From Oscillatoriaceae cyanobacterium M33_DOE_052 (GTDB lineage: Bacteria > Cyanobacteriota > Cyanobacteriia > Cyanobacteriales > Laspinemataceae): DNA of 53,176 nt. The notes beneath the pieces were generated by a model. The model was not told the DNA's origin and did not search any database. It saw nothing but the letters and a program-made list of their open reading frames with translations. The stretch covers positions 1-53,176 of the forward strand of contig DVDU01000149.1 in NCBI GenBank assembly GCA_015296065.1, read 5' to 3'. The first letter of the stretch is position 1. Every line of letters starts with the position of its first letter. Both the position numbers and the translations under genes were made by a program. Positions 8,437 to 17,664 of the stretch are shown one piece after another.

Positions 8437-10056
8437 ATGGGGGTAGTTTTTTATTCCCAATCCATGAACTATACGAATACCAGTAAAAACACGTTTGCGA
8501 TTACAACTCCGCTTTACTACGTCAACGATGTGCCGCACCTAGGGAGTGCTTATACGACGATCGCCGCTGATGTGGTAGCACGGTTTCAGCGTCTGCGCGG
8601 GTTATCTGTGCTGATGATTACCGGAACCGACGAACACGGGCAAAAAATCGAGCGGACGGCGCAAGCCTATGGACGATCGCCCCAGGAACACTGCGATTTA
8701 ATCGCTAGCTCCTTTGTGGAGCTATGGGAACTTCTGGGCATCAAGTACGATCGGTTTAGCCGCACTACGGCGGTGCGTCATCAGGCGATCGTCAAGGAAT
8801 TTTTCGGGCGCGTCTGGGACGCTGGCGATATTTACCTGGGACAGCAAAAAGGTTTCTACTGCGTCTCTTGCGAAGAATTCAAAGAAGAGCGCGACCTCCT
8901 AGAAAACCATCGTTGTCCCCTGCACCCGAACCGGGAAGCGGAATGGCGGGACGAGCAAAACTACTTCTTCCGCCTGTCCAAATACCAAAACCAGCTCGAA
9001 GCTCTCTACGCGGAACAGCCTAATTTCATCCAACCAGAGAGCCGCCGCAATGAAGTCCTCAACTTTGTCCGCCAAGGACTACAGGACTTTTCCATCTCGC
9101 GAGTCAATCTCGATTGGGGTTTCCCCGTACCCACGGACCCCAACCATACCCTCTATGTCTGGTTTGATGCGCTGTTGGGGTATGTGACGGCTTTGCTCGA
9201 AGATGGGGACGAACCCACCCTCGCCAACGCCTTAGCCAAATGGTGGCCAATTAATATCCACCTGATTGGTAAAGATATTCTGCGGTTTCATGCGGTTTAT
9301 TGGCCCGCGATGCTCATGTCTGCCCAGTTGCCCATTAGCGGCGGTGTATTTGGTCACGGCTTTTTGACCAAAGATGGCCAAAAAATGGGTAAAACCCTTG
9401 GTAACACCGTTGACCCGGTGGATTTGGTCCGGCGTTATGGTGCCGATGCGGTACGCTATTATTTTGTCAAAGAAATTGAATTTGGCAAGGATGGCGATTT
9501 AAATGAAACCCGCTTTGTGAATGTCCTTAATGCTGATTTGGCCAATGACTTGGGCAACCTCCTCAACCGCACTTTGAAAATGGCGCAGAAGTATTGTGGG
9601 GGGAAGGTGCCCCCGGTGGCCCCAGAGGATATCCCCTCGGATAATGCCTTGAAGGCGATCGGGATGGAGCTAGGACAGCGGGTGACGCCAGCCTATGAAA
9701 ACTTGGCTTTCAGCCAAGGTTGTGAAGAGATTCTCACCTTGGTGCGATCGAGCAACAAGTATATCGACGAGCAGGCACCCTGGACTTTGTACAAGCAAAA
9801 ACAACAGCAAGCACTAGAGCAAGTCCTCTATGCGGTTTTGGAGTCGGTACGTTTAGCAGCTTATCTGCTCTCCCCGGTCACTCCTAAACTGAGCAGCTCC
9901 ATTTATCAACAACTGGGTATTTCCCTGGACCTGAGCCAAACTACCGGGGATGCGGCGGCAACTTTTGCCACCCACGCCCAGTGGGGAATGCTCGCTGCTA
10001 ATCATACCCTGGGAGAACCGCACCCAGTATTTCAGCGCCTAGAACTGGTGTCCTAA
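8437..10056 (+). CDS. metG: Methionyl-tRNA synthetase
   Basis: Class I aminoacyl-tRNA synthetase charging tRNA-Met. The HIGH signature appears as HLGS (residues 34-37, in TTPLYYVNDVPHLGSAYTT), the KMSKS loop as KMGKT in LTKDGQKMGKTLGN, and the connective-peptide knuckle is CVSCEEF...HRCPLHP. At 539 residues it has the core and anticodon domain but no C-terminal EMAP/Trbp111 extension. An ATG at 8464 (MNYTNTSKNTFA) is an alternative start; neither has a strong ribosome site, though AAGAAAAAC precedes 8437. A hairpin follows the stop. Confidence 0.97.
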   Translation: MGVVFYSQSMNYTNTSKNTFAITTPLYYVNDVPHLGSAYTTIAADVVARFQRLRGLSVLMITGTDEHGQKIERTAQAYGRSPQEHCDLIASSFVELWELLGIKYDRFSRTTAVRHQAIVKEFFGRVWDAGDIYLGQQKGFYCVSCEEFKEERDLLENHRCPLHPNREAEWRDEQNYFFRLSKYQNQLEALYAEQPNFIQPESRRNEVLNFVRQGLQDFSISRVNLDWGFPVPTDPNHTLYVWFDALLGYVTALLEDGDEPTLANALAKWWPINIHLIGKDILRFHAVYWPAMLMSAQLPISGGVFGHGFLTKDGQKMGKTLGNTVDPVDLVRRYGADAVRYYFVKEIEFGKDGDLNETRFVNVLNADLANDLGNLLNRTLKMAQKYCGGKVPPVAPEDIPSDNALKAIGMELGQRVTPAYENLAFSQGCEEILTLVRSSNKYIDEQAPWTLYKQKQQQALEQVLYAVLESVRLAAYLLSPVTPKLSSSIYQQLGISLDLSQTTGDAAATFATHAQWGMLAANHTLGEPHPVFQRLELVS

Positions 10057-10062
10057 ATTACA

Positions 10063-10091
10063 TTGACCTCGGAGCAGGCATTCGAGGTCAA
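10063..10091 (+). terminator. Hairpin after metG
   Basis: A 9-bp perfect stem TTGACCTCG / CGAGGTCAA with an 11-base loop begins 6 bases after the metG stop. There is no long T tract, so it is a weak or non-canonical terminator candidate. Confidence 0.5.
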
Positions 10092-10289
10092 CAGAAACCA
10101 CCGCTAACAATCGATTTGGGAGCAATGGTAGGGGCGTCAACCACCCCACCAATGTCAAAATAAATGATTGATTTTACAGCTAGTCAACAGAGTTTAACAA
10201 ATTCCCAAGGAGCGAAGAGCAGCCAGAACAAATCACTTATAATCAAACTCGCGTGAAAAATTTTGATAACAAATAGAGGTATAACAAAG

Positions 10290-10901
10290 ATGTTATCTCA
10301 TCCAGAAAACAACAGCATATTCACACCAGAACAGTTTTTGGAAAATCGGGGTAGGGTCGCTATTTTTATCGATGGTTCTAATTTATTTTATGCCGCCCTG
10401 CAACTGGGAATCGAAATCGACTATACGAAACTGCTGTGTCGGTTAACCGCTGGTTCGCGACTGCTCCGGTCTTTTTTCTATACCGGAGTGGACCGCACTA
10501 ATGAAAAACAACAGGGGTTTTTGCTATGGATGCGACGCAATGGCTACCGCGTCATTGCCAAAGATTTGGTGCAGCTCCCAGATGGCTCAAAAAAGGCTAA
10601 CCTGGATGTGGAAATTGCCGTGGATATGATGGCTTTGGTCGGGTCGTATGATACGGCGGTGTTGGTGAGCGGTGATGGCGATTTGGCTTACGCGGTAAAT
10701 GCGGTGAGCTATCGCGGGGTGCGGGTGGAGGTAGTGAGTTTGCGATCGATGACCAGCGATAGCTTAATCAATGTGGCAGACCGCTATATTGATTTGGAAT
10801 CAGTCAAAGAAGATATCCAAAAAATGCCACGTCCCAATCATACCACTTACACCTACAGACCTTTGTCGAGTATCACGATGATGGAAGACGGAAACGCCTA
10901 A
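10290..10901 (+). CDS. labA: LabA-like NYN-domain protein (PIN-fold nuclease family)
   Basis: A 203-residue NYN domain protein related to Synechococcus LabA, which acts in circadian output through RpaA. PIN-like acidic positions are present: Asp28 in AIFIDGSNLF, Asp112 in VDMM, and Asp129/Asp131 in SGDGDLAYAVN. These would bind a metal in an active ribonuclease. I start at ATG 10290 because GAGG at 10276-10279 is correctly spaced; the frame extends to a TTG at 10263 without such support. The C-terminal tail (about 165-203) is less conserved. Cyanobacteria often have several LabA paralogues, so the symbol marks the family rather than a proven orthologue. Confidence 0.85.
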   Translation: MLSHPENNSIFTPEQFLENRGRVAIFIDGSNLFYAALQLGIEIDYTKLLCRLTAGSRLLRSFFYTGVDRTNEKQQGFLLWMRRNGYRVIAKDLVQLPDGSKKANLDVEIAVDMMALVGSYDTAVLVSGDGDLAYAVNAVSYRGVRVEVVSLRSMTSDSLINVADRYIDLESVKEDIQKMPRPNHTTYTYRPLSSITMMEDGNA

Positions 10902-10924
10902 ATAGAAAGGAAGCAAAAGGCAAA

Positions 10925-12076
10925 ATGAACCAGAAAAAAGCCGCGCTATTTGTTCTAGTGAGTTTTGCCTTTTTATGGCTGTTATTTGGGGGAGTATATG
11001 GATGCCAAAAACCTAATAATAGCAACGGTAATCAGGAGGGAAATAGTGGGGAAAAGGTCGAAAAAAGTTTAACGCTGAAAGATGTTACTTTAGAGCAATT
11101 TAGCCAAGATGGTAAGCTGATTTGGAAGGTGATATCGCCTTTGGCCAAGTATGAAGATGGGGCTAAGTTGGCCTTGGTGGAGCAGCCGGTGGGGGAATTG
11201 TTTAGAGATGGGGTTTTAGTTTATAAAATTCAGGCGAAAAGTGGCCAGTTATTTGAGAAAAGTAATAAAATTCTGCTCCAAGATGATGTGGTAGCGACGG
11301 ATGTGCGATCGGGTGCGGTGTTGCAAGGCGGTGAGCTGGAGTGGTTGCCGGGAGAAGATTTACTGCTGATTCGCGAAAACCTCAAGGGGACTCATCCACA
11401 ACTGCTCGTTACGGCGAAGGAAGCACGCTTGCACAGTCGGGACAGACGGATGGAGTTATCGGGTCAGGTGGTGGCAACCACAGCAGAACCGGTGTTTCAG
11501 TTGCGGAGCGAAAATTTGGTGTGGCAAATGGCGGCGCAATTGGTGGAAAGCACCACAAAAGTGCAAATCGATCGCTACACCTGTAAAACCCCCTCCCAAT
11601 GCACCCCAACTGACCGGGCGACTGCCAACCAAGGGAAAATGAATCTAGCCAAGAAAACCGCTACTCTGGAGAAAAATGCCAGCCTAGATTTGAGCAAACC
11701 GCCAGTTAATGTGGCTGGAGATTTAATTGTGTGGAACCTGGAAGAAAAAACCATCACCTCCGATAAACCCCTGACCATACTCCACGAGCAGCAAAAAACC
11801 ATTATCAAAGCCCAAAAAGGGAAGCTGGATGTACCAAGCAACATCTTTTATTTATCAGAAGGCGTGAGCGGCACCAGCACGGAGGGTCAATTTGATTTGG
11901 CATCTGACCAGATGATGTGGGATATCACCAAGGAGCAAATCGAAGCTGAGGGCAATGTAGTTTACCGCCAAAATAATCCCCCAATGACCACTAGGGGAAA
12001 AAAGGCTTTTGGCAAACTGCAAGACCGGACAATTACTTTCAGTGGTGGGGAAGTCGTCACCGATGTAATTCCTTGA
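10925..12076 (+). CDS. LptC/LptA-like lipopolysaccharide export protein
   Basis: A 383-residue protein of the LptC-OstA type that bridges lipopolysaccharide from the inner-membrane LptBFG pump across the periplasm. The N-terminus is a hydrophobic anchor (about 7-26) ending at GVYGC, which could be a lipobox. An LptC-like domain follows (about 45-190, ...LTLKDVTLEQFSQDGKLIWKV), then an LptA/OstA-like beta-jellyroll (about 215-380, ...TITSDKPLTI..., ...EAEGNVVYRQ..., KKAFGKLQDRTITFSGG). Cyanobacterial members are typically long like this. AAGG precedes the ATG. The stop runs directly into a C-rich minisatellite. Confidence 0.85.
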   Translation: MNQKKAALFVLVSFAFLWLLFGGVYGCQKPNNSNGNQEGNSGEKVEKSLTLKDVTLEQFSQDGKLIWKVISPLAKYEDGAKLALVEQPVGELFRDGVLVYKIQAKSGQLFEKSNKILLQDDVVATDVRSGAVLQGGELEWLPGEDLLLIRENLKGTHPQLLVTAKEARLHSRDRRMELSGQVVATTAEPVFQLRSENLVWQMAAQLVESTTKVQIDRYTCKTPSQCTPTDRATANQGKMNLAKKTATLEKNASLDLSKPPVNVAGDLIVWNLEEKTITSDKPLTILHEQQKTIIKAQKGKLDVPSNIFYLSEGVSGTSTEGQFDLASDQMMWDITKEQIEAEGNVVYRQNNPPMTTRGKKAFGKLQDRTITFSGGEVVTDVIP

Positions 12077-12170
12077 GTCTCCCCGTCCCCCCGTCCCCCC
12101 ATCACCCCGTCCCCCCGTCTCCTGGTCCCCCCGTCTCCTGGTCCCCCCGTCCCCCCGTTTTTTCTCCGGG
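12076..12170. repeat. CCCCGTCCC minisatellite
   Basis: Degenerate tandem copies of CCCCGTCCC and CCCGTCTCCTGGTCC fill the gap between the lptC-like stop and the convergent dacB gene. The array is read in frame by dacB, so it encodes the last residues (GGRGDQETGGPGDGGTG) and holds the dacB stop codon. Confidence 0.75.
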
Positions 12171-13442
12171 GCGGAGTTGTGGTTGCGGTTTGGCTTGGGG
12201 GGTGAGGATGCTGGGTAGTTCGGCGCGGGCGCCCCATTCTTTGACGAACTGGTGCAGGAGGTCGTCTTGAGCAGCGCGGAAGCCTTCTAAATAGTCGCCA
12301 CCGTTGACGATCGCAAACCAAATCAAACCTTTTTCCGTGGGCAGTGCGCCAGCTAAACCGCTGACGTTCCACAGGGAACCGGTTTTAACTGTAGCGCCTT
12401 TGGGGACTCGCCGCTCTTCCAACGTGCCCCGATCGCGCCCGGAAATGGGAAACAAATCACCGATCGTGTAAACCCCACCACCACTATCCCTCTTATCCAG
12501 CAAATAGCGTTGAATCGCCATAAACATGGCGCAAGCTGCCCTCGGAGAGATGCGATTATCCACCCCCAACCCCGACCCATTCACCAGTAAAATCTCCGCC
12601 ACAGGCACTAAAGCCGCTTTCGCCGCTGAGGTGCGTACCACTTGCGCCCCCCCCAACCCATCCGCCAGGGTCTCGGCAATAAAATTATTGCTGTAAACAT
12701 TCATTCGCTTTAATATCTGTGCCAAGGGTAAAGACAAATGGCGCACCAACAATTTTGGCTCTGTCGGTGCAGCCGCCACCACCACTTGACCGGTAACTTC
12801 TAAATTTGGCTTATTTCCACCCAGACGCGAATGTGCCCGGGCTACATCCTCAGTCCATTTGGCTTCATTCCAGGCAAGGCGAAGCAATTCCCCACTCGCC
12901 CGAGAGTCAGGCTGATAATTCATGGTGAAATTGCCCGCAATCACTAAATTCCCACTAATGCGGCGAATCCCCAATTGCTGCAGATTCAGACCCAAAGATA
13001 TGGCATCTTCCCAAACAAACAGCGGGTCGCCACCCCCGGTCACCACTAAATCCCCCTGCAATACTCCATCCACCACTGTGCCACTGGTGCCCACCAGGGT
13101 TTCAAATTGGTGGTCTAATTCCCACGCTGACAGAGCCGCCAAAGAAGTGGCTACCTTAGTTAAAGAAGCTGCAGGCATGGGGGTTGTCCCCTGGTTACTG
13201 GTTAAGAGCTGATAACCAGTCTGAATCCAGATGCCCTGCTCTTCTCGCAATAGTCCTTTGGCGGTCAATTGCTGCAAATAGTTCTGGACTATGGCATCGA
13301 TCGCGGGTTCTTTTGTCCCCACCACAGCTAATCCCGGAGTTGCCGCCCCACTGAACCGGTCCCAGGCATCTGTAACCGTAGTTTCCACTCCCACAGCATC
13401 CAACCACACTGAAAGTAAACCCGAGCTGAATAATTCCCACAT
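12102..13442 (-). CDS. dacB: D-alanyl-D-alanine carboxypeptidase/endopeptidase (PBP4, S13 family)
   Basis: A low-molecular-weight penicillin-binding protein that trims or cuts peptidoglycan stem peptides in the periplasm. The three active-site motifs are present: SLTK (Ser93, Lys96), YSNN and KTGSLWNVSG (around residue 357). An S13-specific region (VTGGGDPLF, SRASGELLRLAWNE) lies between motifs 1 and 2. The N-terminus has only a weak hydrophobic stretch, so export is expected from the family rather than clearly seen. The last roughly 20 residues are Gly/Asp-rich and come from the minisatellite. It is convergent with the lptC-like gene. Confidence 0.92.
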   Translation of the reverse strand: MWELFSSGLLSVWLDAVGVETTVTDAWDRFSGAATPGLAVVGTKEPAIDAIVQNYLQQLTAKGLLREEQGIWIQTGYQLLTSNQGTTPMPAASLTKVATSLAALSAWELDHQFETLVGTSGTVVDGVLQGDLVVTGGGDPLFVWEDAISLGLNLQQLGIRRISGNLVIAGNFTMNYQPDSRASGELLRLAWNEAKWTEDVARAHSRLGGNKPNLEVTGQVVVAAAPTEPKLLVRHLSLPLAQILKRMNVYSNNFIAETLADGLGGAQVVRTSAAKAALVPVAEILLVNGSGLGVDNRISPRAACAMFMAIQRYLLDKRDSGGGVYTIGDLFPISGRDRGTLEERRVPKGATVKTGSLWNVSGLAGALPTEKGLIWFAIVNGGDYLEGFRAAQDDLLHQFVKEWGARAELPSILTPQAKPQPQLRPGEKTGGRGDQETGGPGDGGTG

Positions 13443-13651
13443 CGTTAAACCCTTAACAGTCTCTCCCGGTTGACACTGAGTCCCAATCTACCGCAAACTT
13501 CCCCATTTCCACTTCTGGTCCCCTGTCTCCGAGTCGCCCAGTTGCCCGCGCCAAAAGTGCGCTGCAGCCCACATCAGAACCTGACTTATGAATAATTCTG
13601 AGGATACTGATGCTTGGGGATAACAGGTCTGGTAGAATTTTTAAGGTTTCT

Positions 13652-14719
13652 ATGACTTTGACGATGGGATCGACTCGCGTGCGGATTGCAATAGATGCTA
13701 TGGGCGGGGATCACGCCCCTGCCGAAATCGTCGCTGGGGCTATCAGAGCCCAGCAGGATTTGGGGGTAGATGTTTTGCTGGTAGGCGACCCGGAGCAGAT
13801 CCGCGACCAGCTCCAACAGCAGGTAACAGAAGGTGATTCATCTGTGTTGTCACAGGTGGAAATAGTCCCGGCTGAAGGGGTAGTGGAAATGCACGAGGAG
13901 CCTTTAAGTGCGCTGAAGCGCAAGCCCAAAGCCTCTATCGGCGTGGCAATGGATTTGGTGAAACAAAATCGTGCCCAAGGGGTGGTTTCTGCTGGCCACT
14001 CGGGGGCAGCAATGGCGGCGGCTCTGTTACGTTTGGGCAGGCTTCCGGGAATCGATCGCCCTGCGATTGGTGCTGTATTACCCACTCTGATTCCGGGTAA
14101 ATCGGTAGTGGTTCTGGATGTGGGTGCGAATGTGGACTGTCGCCCCAAATTTTTGGAGCAGTTCGCCCTGATGGGAGCGATTTATGCTCAGCATGCTCTC
14201 GGCATCGCTGAACCCCAGGTGGGACTGTTGAACATCGGGGAAGAAGCGACTAAGGGTAATGACCAGACTGTGCGGGCATACCAGATGTTGCAGGACAATC
14301 CTCACATCAGCTTTTTGGGCAATGCGGAAGGTCGTGATGTCCTCAAGGGTCAATGTGATGTGGTGGTTTGTGACGGATTTGTGGGCAATGTGCTGCTCAA
14401 ATTTGCCGAATCCGTGGGAGAGGTGATTATGCAAATGCTCAAGGCAGAATTTGCCGACGCCATGAAGAATCCAACCGAAGCTGCGGTACTCGGACCGCGC
14501 CTGAAGCGGATTAGGCAGCAGTTAGACCACGTGGAACACGGTGGGGCTTTGCTGTTGGGGGTCGGCGGAATTTGCATCATTAGCCACGGTAGTTCTCAGG
14601 CGCCGTCGATTTTTAATGCGGTGCGCTTGGCGAAAGAGGCGATCGAAAACCAGGTGCTGGAAAATATGCTCTCAGTCCAAGCCAAAATTGTGGCTAAGGA
14701 GTCCGTGGTCAATAGTTAG
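13652..14719 (+). CDS. plsX: Phosphate acyltransferase PlsX
   Basis: PlsX converts acyl-ACP and phosphate to acyl-phosphate, the first committed donor for phosphatidate synthesis. The family start IAIDAMGGDHAP is followed by GVVSAGHSGAAMA, DVGANVDCRPKFL, LLNIGEEATKGND and VVCDGFVGNVLLK. With the ATG at 13652 (AAGG nine bases upstream) the length is 355. An upstream in-frame ATG at 13610 with a good GAGG site would add 14 residues (MLGDNRSGRIFKVS), and I cannot exclude it. It is first in the plsX-fabH-fabD-plsC block. Confidence 0.96.
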   Translation: MTLTMGSTRVRIAIDAMGGDHAPAEIVAGAIRAQQDLGVDVLLVGDPEQIRDQLQQQVTEGDSSVLSQVEIVPAEGVVEMHEEPLSALKRKPKASIGVAMDLVKQNRAQGVVSAGHSGAAMAAALLRLGRLPGIDRPAIGAVLPTLIPGKSVVVLDVGANVDCRPKFLEQFALMGAIYAQHALGIAEPQVGLLNIGEEATKGNDQTVRAYQMLQDNPHISFLGNAEGRDVLKGQCDVVVCDGFVGNVLLKFAESVGEVIMQMLKAEFADAMKNPTEAAVLGPRLKRIRQQLDHVEHGGALLLGVGGICIISHGSSQAPSIFNAVRLAKEAIENQVLENMLSVQAKIVAKESVVNS

Positions 14720-14771
14720 GCACGCACATAAGGCCAATCCACAGAAAAGCACCGCGATGGAGATTTGATGA

Positions 14772-15770
14772 GTGAATAATCCAGGAGTAGGAATCGCAAT
14801 TACAGGTAGCGGCTCAGCCACAGCAGATCAAGCCGTGGCAAATCAGGCGCTTTCTACGATCGTAGATACTTCTGATGAGTGGATCGCTGAACGCACGGGC
14901 ATCAAATCCCGGCGTTTGGCTTCCTCGGAGCAGTCTCTGACGGAACTCGCCACCGCCGCCGCCCGCGCCGCGATCGCTGCGGCGGGGATGACTCCGGCGG
15001 ATATCGATATGATTATTTTGGCTACTTCTACTGCTGATGATTTGTTCGGCAGCGCTAGCGCTATTCAGGGCCGCTTGGGCGCCGATCGGGCGGTGGCTTT
15101 TGATTTGACGGCGGCTTGCAGTGGGTTTCTCTTTGCGATGGTGACGGCGGCCCAATTCATCCGCACTGGTGTTTACCAAAATGTGGTGGTGATTGGTGCT
15201 GATATCCTCTCGCGATGGGTGGATTGGTCCGATCGCACTACTTGTGTGTTGTTTGGCGATGGGGCCGGAGCCGTGGTAATGCAGGCTAATGGTGAGGGCG
15301 ATCGCTTACTGAGTTTTTACCTCGCCAGCGACGGCACCCAAAACGATTCTCTGCAATTGCCCTTCCGCTCTCAAGCCACAGAACTCCTCCCCCAAGTTTC
15401 CATTGCTCAGGGCACCTATCATCCCATTACCATGAAAGGTCGGGAAGTTTACCGCTTCGCCGTCAGCAAGGTGCCAGAAGTGATCGAAAAATCCCTATTT
15501 CGCGCTAACCTCACCACAGACCAAATCGATTGGCTGCTCCTGCATCAAGCCAACCAGCGCATTTTGGATGCAGTGGCCGATCGACTACATATCCCCAGCA
15601 CCAAAGTCCTCAGCAACCTAGCTCACTACGGCAATACCTCCGCCGCCTCTATCCCCCTCGCTCTCGATGAAGCCGTCCGCACGGGTAAAATTCAACCCGG
15701 CCACATTATTGCCGCCTCCGGCTTTGGTGCCGGTCTCACCTGGGGCGCCGCCATCTTTCAATGGGGGTAG
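14772..15770 (+). CDS. fabH: Beta-ketoacyl-ACP synthase III
   Basis: FabH starts fatty acid synthesis by condensing acetyl-CoA with malonyl-ACP. The triad is Cys116 in TAACSGF, His in LLHQANQRI and Asn in HYGNTSAASIP; the C-terminal SGFGAGLTWGA is normal. The start is GTG at 14772, since the nearby ATG at 14768 hits a stop after three codons. The gene follows plsX by 52 bp, the usual cyanobacterial order. Length 332 is typical. Confidence 0.97.
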   Translation: MNNPGVGIAITGSGSATADQAVANQALSTIVDTSDEWIAERTGIKSRRLASSEQSLTELATAAARAAIAAAGMTPADIDMIILATSTADDLFGSASAIQGRLGADRAVAFDLTAACSGFLFAMVTAAQFIRTGVYQNVVVIGADILSRWVDWSDRTTCVLFGDGAGAVVMQANGEGDRLLSFYLASDGTQNDSLQLPFRSQATELLPQVSIAQGTYHPITMKGREVYRFAVSKVPEVIEKSLFRANLTTDQIDWLLLHQANQRILDAVADRLHIPSTKVLSNLAHYGNTSAASIPLALDEAVRTGKIQPGHIIAASGFGAGLTWGAAIFQWG

Positions 15771-15784
15771 TCCTTGCTGAAAAG

Positions 15785-15840
15785 TCATTGGTCAACGACA
15801 AATGACAAAGGACAAATGACAAAGGACAAATGACAAATGA
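15785..15840. repeat. GACAAAGGACAAAT array forming the fabD leader
   Basis: Tandem ACAAATGACAAAGG units fill almost the whole fabH-fabD gap. The last unit provides the fabD ATG itself, and the AAAGGA inside the unit sits where a ribosome binding site is expected. A mobile short repeat has thus become the translation start region of an essential gene. Confidence 0.75.
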
Positions 15841-16733
15841 CTAAAACCGCATGGGTTTTCCCCGGACAAGGTTCTCAAGCCGTCGGTATGGGCGTGGATT
15901 TATTAACCCACCCCACCGCTGCTGCTAAATATCAAACCGCCCAGAGCATTCTCGGCTGGTCTGTCCCGGATATCTGCCAAAACCACGAAGATAAACTCTC
16001 CCGCACCCTCTACACCCAACCTTGTCTCTATGTGGTAGAGTGCATCCTCGCCGACTTGATGCAAGAACGCGGCCATCAACCGCACCTCGTCGCCGGTCAC
16101 AGTCTCGGCGAATATGTGGCTCTCTACGCGGCTGGCGTTTTTGACTTCGCCACCGGTTTGGCATTGGTAAAACGCCGCGCCGAATTGATGGAGGACGCCG
16201 CTGGCGGGCAAATGGCAGCTCTCATTGGTTTTGACCGCGAGCAGCTCGCCACCCAACTGGCGCAAACCCCCAATGTGGTACTGGCCAACGATAACAGTGA
16301 TGCCCAAGTGGTTATCTCTGGCACTCCTGAAGCGGTGGAAACAGTGATTGCCAATATTAAGGTCAAACGAGCGGTGAAATTAAACGTCTCCGGCCCGTTT
16401 CACTCTCCCTTGATGGCTCCCGCTGCTACGGAATTCCAAAAAGCCTTGGAGTCTGTGCCTTTTACGGATGCCATAGTGCCGGTAATTTCTAATGTGGAAC
16501 CCACCCCAGCTACGGCGGCGGAGGTTCTCAAAGAGCGCCTCGTCCAGCAAATGACCGGTTCTGTGCGTTGGCGAGAAATCTCGGCCCAGCTCCCTCAAGA
16601 AGGTATCGAGAAGGTAGTAGAAATTGGTCCGGGCAAAGTCCTTACTGGTTTGATTAAGCGCACATCCCCCCAATTAGCCTTGGAAAATGTCAGCGGAGCC
16701 GCTGATTTGCCGGTATCTGGTCAATTGAATTAA
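15837..16733 (+). CDS. fabD: Malonyl-CoA:ACP transacylase
   Basis: FabD loads malonyl groups onto ACP for chain extension. Visible are FPGQGSQ at the N-terminus, the nucleophile elbow GHSLGEY (Ser89), the malonyl-binding arginine in KRRAE (about Arg114), and His189 in SGPFHSPLM. The 298-residue length is typical. The start lies in a short tandem repeat whose AAAGGA acts as the likely ribosome site. The inverted repeat downstream begins at or just before the stop codon. Confidence 0.97.
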   Translation: MTKTAWVFPGQGSQAVGMGVDLLTHPTAAAKYQTAQSILGWSVPDICQNHEDKLSRTLYTQPCLYVVECILADLMQERGHQPHLVAGHSLGEYVALYAAGVFDFATGLALVKRRAELMEDAAGGQMAALIGFDREQLATQLAQTPNVVLANDNSDAQVVISGTPEAVETVIANIKVKRAVKLNVSGPFHSPLMAPAATEFQKALESVPFTDAIVPVISNVEPTPATAAEVLKERLVQQMTGSVRWREISAQLPQEGIEKVVEIGPGKVLTGLIKRTSPQLALENVSGAADLPVSGQLN

Positions 16734-16917
16734 GAATGAGAATGGTTTTTTGGTTAAACCCCACATCTGCTAAAGCCCTCACCCCCGTCCCCTCGACCAG
16801 GTAGGGAGAGGGGAGAATTGATAATTGATAATTGTCAATTGTCAATCATCAATTATTTTCCCCGTCTTGCTCCCCTTTCTCCCTTTTTGGGAGAAAGGGG
16901 TTGGGGGATAGAGGGCA
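16731..16917 (+). repeat. Left inverted repeat flanking plsC
   Basis: This begins AAGAATGAGAATGG at the fabD stop and continues through a conserved CCCTCACCCCCGTCCCCTCG block, an AT-rich ATTGATAATTG insert and the hairpin CCTTTCTCCC / GGGAGAAAGG. An inverted copy lies at 17665-17829, after plsC. The two copies share both ends and most of the middle. Confidence 0.8.
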
Positions 16918-16958
16918 TATAATCATCTTTTTTCGCTACAGGATAGGCAACCACAAAG

Positions 16959-17609
16959 ATGGATGAAGCACAAGTAAGACAGCGGGAACCGGTTGAGAGT
17001 CTGATTCTCTACAACTTATTTAAGTGGTCTGTAGTTAGCCCGATGCTCCATGCCTATTTTGGGGGCAGGATTTATGGTTTGGAACATGTCCCTCTATCGG
17101 GCCCGCTGGTGGTGGTCAGTAATCACGCTAGTTACTTTGACCCGCCGATCGTCTCTAACTGTGTTTGCCGTCCTGTGGCGTTTATGGCAAAAGAGGAGTT
17201 ATTTCAGGTTCCCGTCCTCAAAGATGCCATCCGCCTCTATGGTGCCTACCCAGTACGTCGCGGCAGTTCTGACCGCAAGGCGATGCAGGCGGCGATGTCT
17301 TATTTGCGGGAAGGATGGGCGATCGGTCTTTTCCTCCAAGGCACCCGCACCGCCGACGCTCGCATCACTGACCCCAAACTCGGCGCCGCTCTCATCGCCG
17401 CCAAAACCAACGCCCCCCTACTCCCCGTTAGTTTGTGGGGCACCAACACCATCCTCTCCAAAGGTTCCTCTTTCCCCAAACCCGTCCCCATCACCGTGCG
17501 CATCGGCGAAATCATCCCCACCCCCAGTTCCACAGATAGGGAAGAATTAGAAGCCGTTACCCGGCGTTGTGTAGAAGCAATTCACACTATGCACGATTTG
17601 GGTCGGTGA
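16959..17609 (+). CDS. plsC: 1-acylglycerol-3-phosphate acyltransferase (PlsC family)
   Basis: A 216-residue LPLAT expected to acylate lysophosphatidate to phosphatidate at the membrane. Motif I is NHASYFD (His56, Asp61). Motif III reads FLQGTR (125-130), with Gln where the usual FPEGTR has Glu. AGGAT lies 15 bases before the ATG. Its place after plsX-fabH-fabD supports a glycerolipid role. It is boxed between inverted repeats of about 165-190 bp, so it may be on its own transcript. Confidence 0.88.
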   Translation: MDEAQVRQREPVESLILYNLFKWSVVSPMLHAYFGGRIYGLEHVPLSGPLVVVSNHASYFDPPIVSNCVCRPVAFMAKEELFQVPVLKDAIRLYGAYPVRRGSSDRKAMQAAMSYLREGWAIGLFLQGTRTADARITDPKLGAALIAAKTNAPLLPVSLWGTNTILSKGSSFPKPVPITVRIGEIIPTPSSTDREELEAVTRRCVEAIHTMHDLGR

Positions 17610-17664
17610 GATAATTTAGCTATTTATAGTCAGTTCAAATAACAATGAGACAACCCTTGATAAT

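Noticed and set aside
12076-12170. CRISPR-like array
   Set aside because: Units are short and C-rich without unique spacers; it is a minisatellite.
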